Shown here: positions 13,040 to 14,224 of the stretch, one piece after another
Layout: each line of letters opens with the position of its first letter
How positions within the stretch are numbered: the stretch's first letter is position 1
Assembly (NCBI GenBank): GCA_964418485.1
Contig: CAYQMH010000054.1
Span: 1 to 14,224, forward strand
Direction of reading: 5' to 3'
Source of the DNA: JAFGHJ01 sp964418485
GTDB taxonomy: Bacteria > Hydrothermota > UBA3072
DNA length: 14,224 bases
Program-made: the position numbers and the translations under genes
The notes under the pieces: generated by a model
Database searches by the model: none
The model's input: the letters and a program-made list of their open reading frames with translations, nothing else
Told to the model about the DNA's origin: nothing

Positions 13040-14224
13040 GAAACTTGGCCTCATCGATGTCTTTTGTATAGCCTCGGGCGCGATGATAAGCTCCGGGATT
13101 TTTATCTTACCGGGACTCGCTCACGGTAAAGCCGGGCCGGCTGTAATTGTGTCTTATTTTCTGGCAGGACTTCTTGCCCTAACCGGGGTTCTTTCTCAAG
13201 CGGAACTTGTTTCCGCTATGCCAAAAGCCGGCGGAACATACTTTTATATAACACGCAGCATGGGACCGGCAGTAGGAACGGTTGACGGTCTTTTGACATG
13301 GTTTTCTCTATCTTTAAAAAGCTCCTTTGCTCTAGTTGGGATGGCTGCTTTTACAAGTATACTGTTTGAATTTAACATACAACTTGTTGCTATAAGTCTT
13401 TGTATAATATTTGTAGCAATAAATATAGTGGGAATCAAACAAGCGGGTAGGGTTCAAATCGCTCTGGTTGTTTCTCTGTTGGGACTCATGATTCTTTATG
13501 TAATCTTAGGAATCCCGAACATACAGGTTGAATATTTTAAAGATTTCGCTTCCAAAGGAATTCCAGCGGTTTTTTCCACCGCGGGTTTTGTTTTTGTCTC
13601 TTTTGGAGGTGTTCTAAAAATAGCAAGTATTGCAGAGGAAGTGAAAGAACCGGAAAGGGTAATACCGTTGGGGATGATACTTTCTCTTGTAACGGTTGGA
13701 ACCCTTTATATTCTCGTTATTTTTGTTACTTCAGGTGTACTTGGTGCTTCACGTTTAGATAATTCTCTAACACCGATTTCTGACGGAGCGCTAAATTTTA
13801 TGGGACAGTGGGGAAGGATTCTGCTGAGCATTGCCGCTATCCTTGCTTTTGTCTCTACTGCAAACTCTGGTATTATGGCAGCCTCAAGATATCCGCTTGC
13901 TTTGAGCCGTGACGGTCTACTGCCGAATATATTTAAAAAAGTAAACAGAAAATTCCAAACGCCACACATGGCTATTCTCGTTACAGGAACCGTCATAATT
14001 TTTTCTCTCTTCTTTACATTGGACTTACTCGTAGAAGCCGCTTCGACTGTCTTAATAATGACTTACTTTTTTTCCTGTACGGCTATTATAATTATGCGCC
14101 ATAGTGGAGTCCAAAATTATAGACCAAGCTTTAAGAGCCCTCTTTATCCTTTTGTACAAATAGCCGGTATCCTTGGCTGCGGGTTTTTGCTTTTCGAAAT
14201 GGGAATGGAGGTCTTAATAATTGT
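13017..14224 (+). CDS. APC-family amino-acid permease (partial, runs off right edge)
   Basis: The first 402 codons of an amino acid-polyamine-organocation transporter, with no stop before the edge. It starts MEKTKLARKLGLIDVF and has the helix-1 motif SGAMISSGIFILPG (about 19-32), the unwound substrate-binding segment of APC proteins. KAGGTYFYI (about 76-84), the IAEEVKEPERVIP segment (about 208-220) and SRDGLLPNIFKKV (about 301-313) are further family hallmarks. About ten membrane segments are visible; members usually have 12, so roughly 40-60 residues, or a longer C-terminal domain, are missing. The ATG overlaps the ligase gene by 23 nt in another frame with no strong Shine-Dalgarno, suggesting reinitiation. 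Substrate is unknown. The gene is slightly richer in G+C than its neighbours by eye. Confidence 0.93.
   Translation, partial: MEKTKLARKLGLIDVFCIASGAMISSGIFILPGLAHGKAGPAVIVSYFLAGLLALTGVLSQAELVSAMPKAGGTYFYITRSMGPAVGTVDGLLTWFSLSLKSSFALVGMAAFTSILFEFNIQLVAISLCIIFVAINIVGIKQAGRVQIALVVSLLGLMILYVILGIPNIQVEYFKDFASKGIPAVFSTAGFVFVSFGGVLKIASIAEEVKEPERVIPLGMILSLVTVGTLYILVIFVTSGVLGASRLDNSLTPISDGALNFMGQWGRILLSIAAILAFVSTANSGIMAASRYPLALSRDGLLPNIFKKVNRKFQTPHMAILVTGTVIIFSLFFTLDLLVEAASTVLIMTYFFSCTAIIIMRHSGVQNYRPSFKSPLYPFVQIAGILGCGFLLFEMGMEVLII

Overview
The window is AT-rich, bacterial and gene-dense. It has a lipoprotein-type M48 protease, YajC, a bacterial-type Tgt, formyl-Met initiation (Fmt) and a Wzy/WaaL-like polymerase or ligase, so the source is most likely a Gram-negative bacterium. 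No gene fixes the phylum. The style (compact operons, very large multi-PAS kinase, repeat-filled spacers) suits an uncultured candidate-phylum lineage, but that is an impression and not an assignment.

Layout. (i) 5-230, minus: a start-less coding-like remnant. (ii) 276-1055, plus: an M48 zinc protease, apparently on a leaderless transcript. (iii) 1349-2313, plus: an ECF sigma factor overlapping a two-TM protein that is a candidate anti-sigma factor. (iv) 5695 down to 2502, minus: one compact operon of tRNA-Gly(CCC), tgt, yajC, fmt and an unknown exported protein, with a clear promoter and a possible weak terminator. (v) 11364 down to 5890, minus: an 1824-residue soluble hybrid histidine kinase with eleven PAS domains, HisKA, HATPase and a C-terminal receiver. 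Six PAS domains are of one FKDK type, five of them in tandem. (vi) 11495-11626, minus: a possible 43-residue membrane protein. (vii) 11870 to the right edge, plus: an O-antigen ligase/polymerase-like protein overlapping an APC-family amino-acid permease that runs off the window.

Promoters close to the TTGACA/TATAAT consensus can be read in front of the protease, the sigma gene, the tRNA operon and the ligase. The kinase has an extended -10 instead.

The most unusual signal is in the spacers. Each of the four main spacers between operons (1056-1348, 2314-2501, 5658-5889, 11627-11869) carries short degenerate tandem phrases with a fixed unit length of 7, 8, 9 or 11 nt, repeated two to five times. 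The same families recur in different spacers and in both orientations. One 11-nt family occurs at 1158-1190 and, inverted, at 11748-11780, with 22 of 33 positions matching. I noticed no such arrays inside coding sequence. This is the best candidate in the window for an undescribed element class. The second notable feature is the kinase PAS array, in which the third and fifth FKDK units are about 94% identical in protein although the fourth, between them, is diverged.
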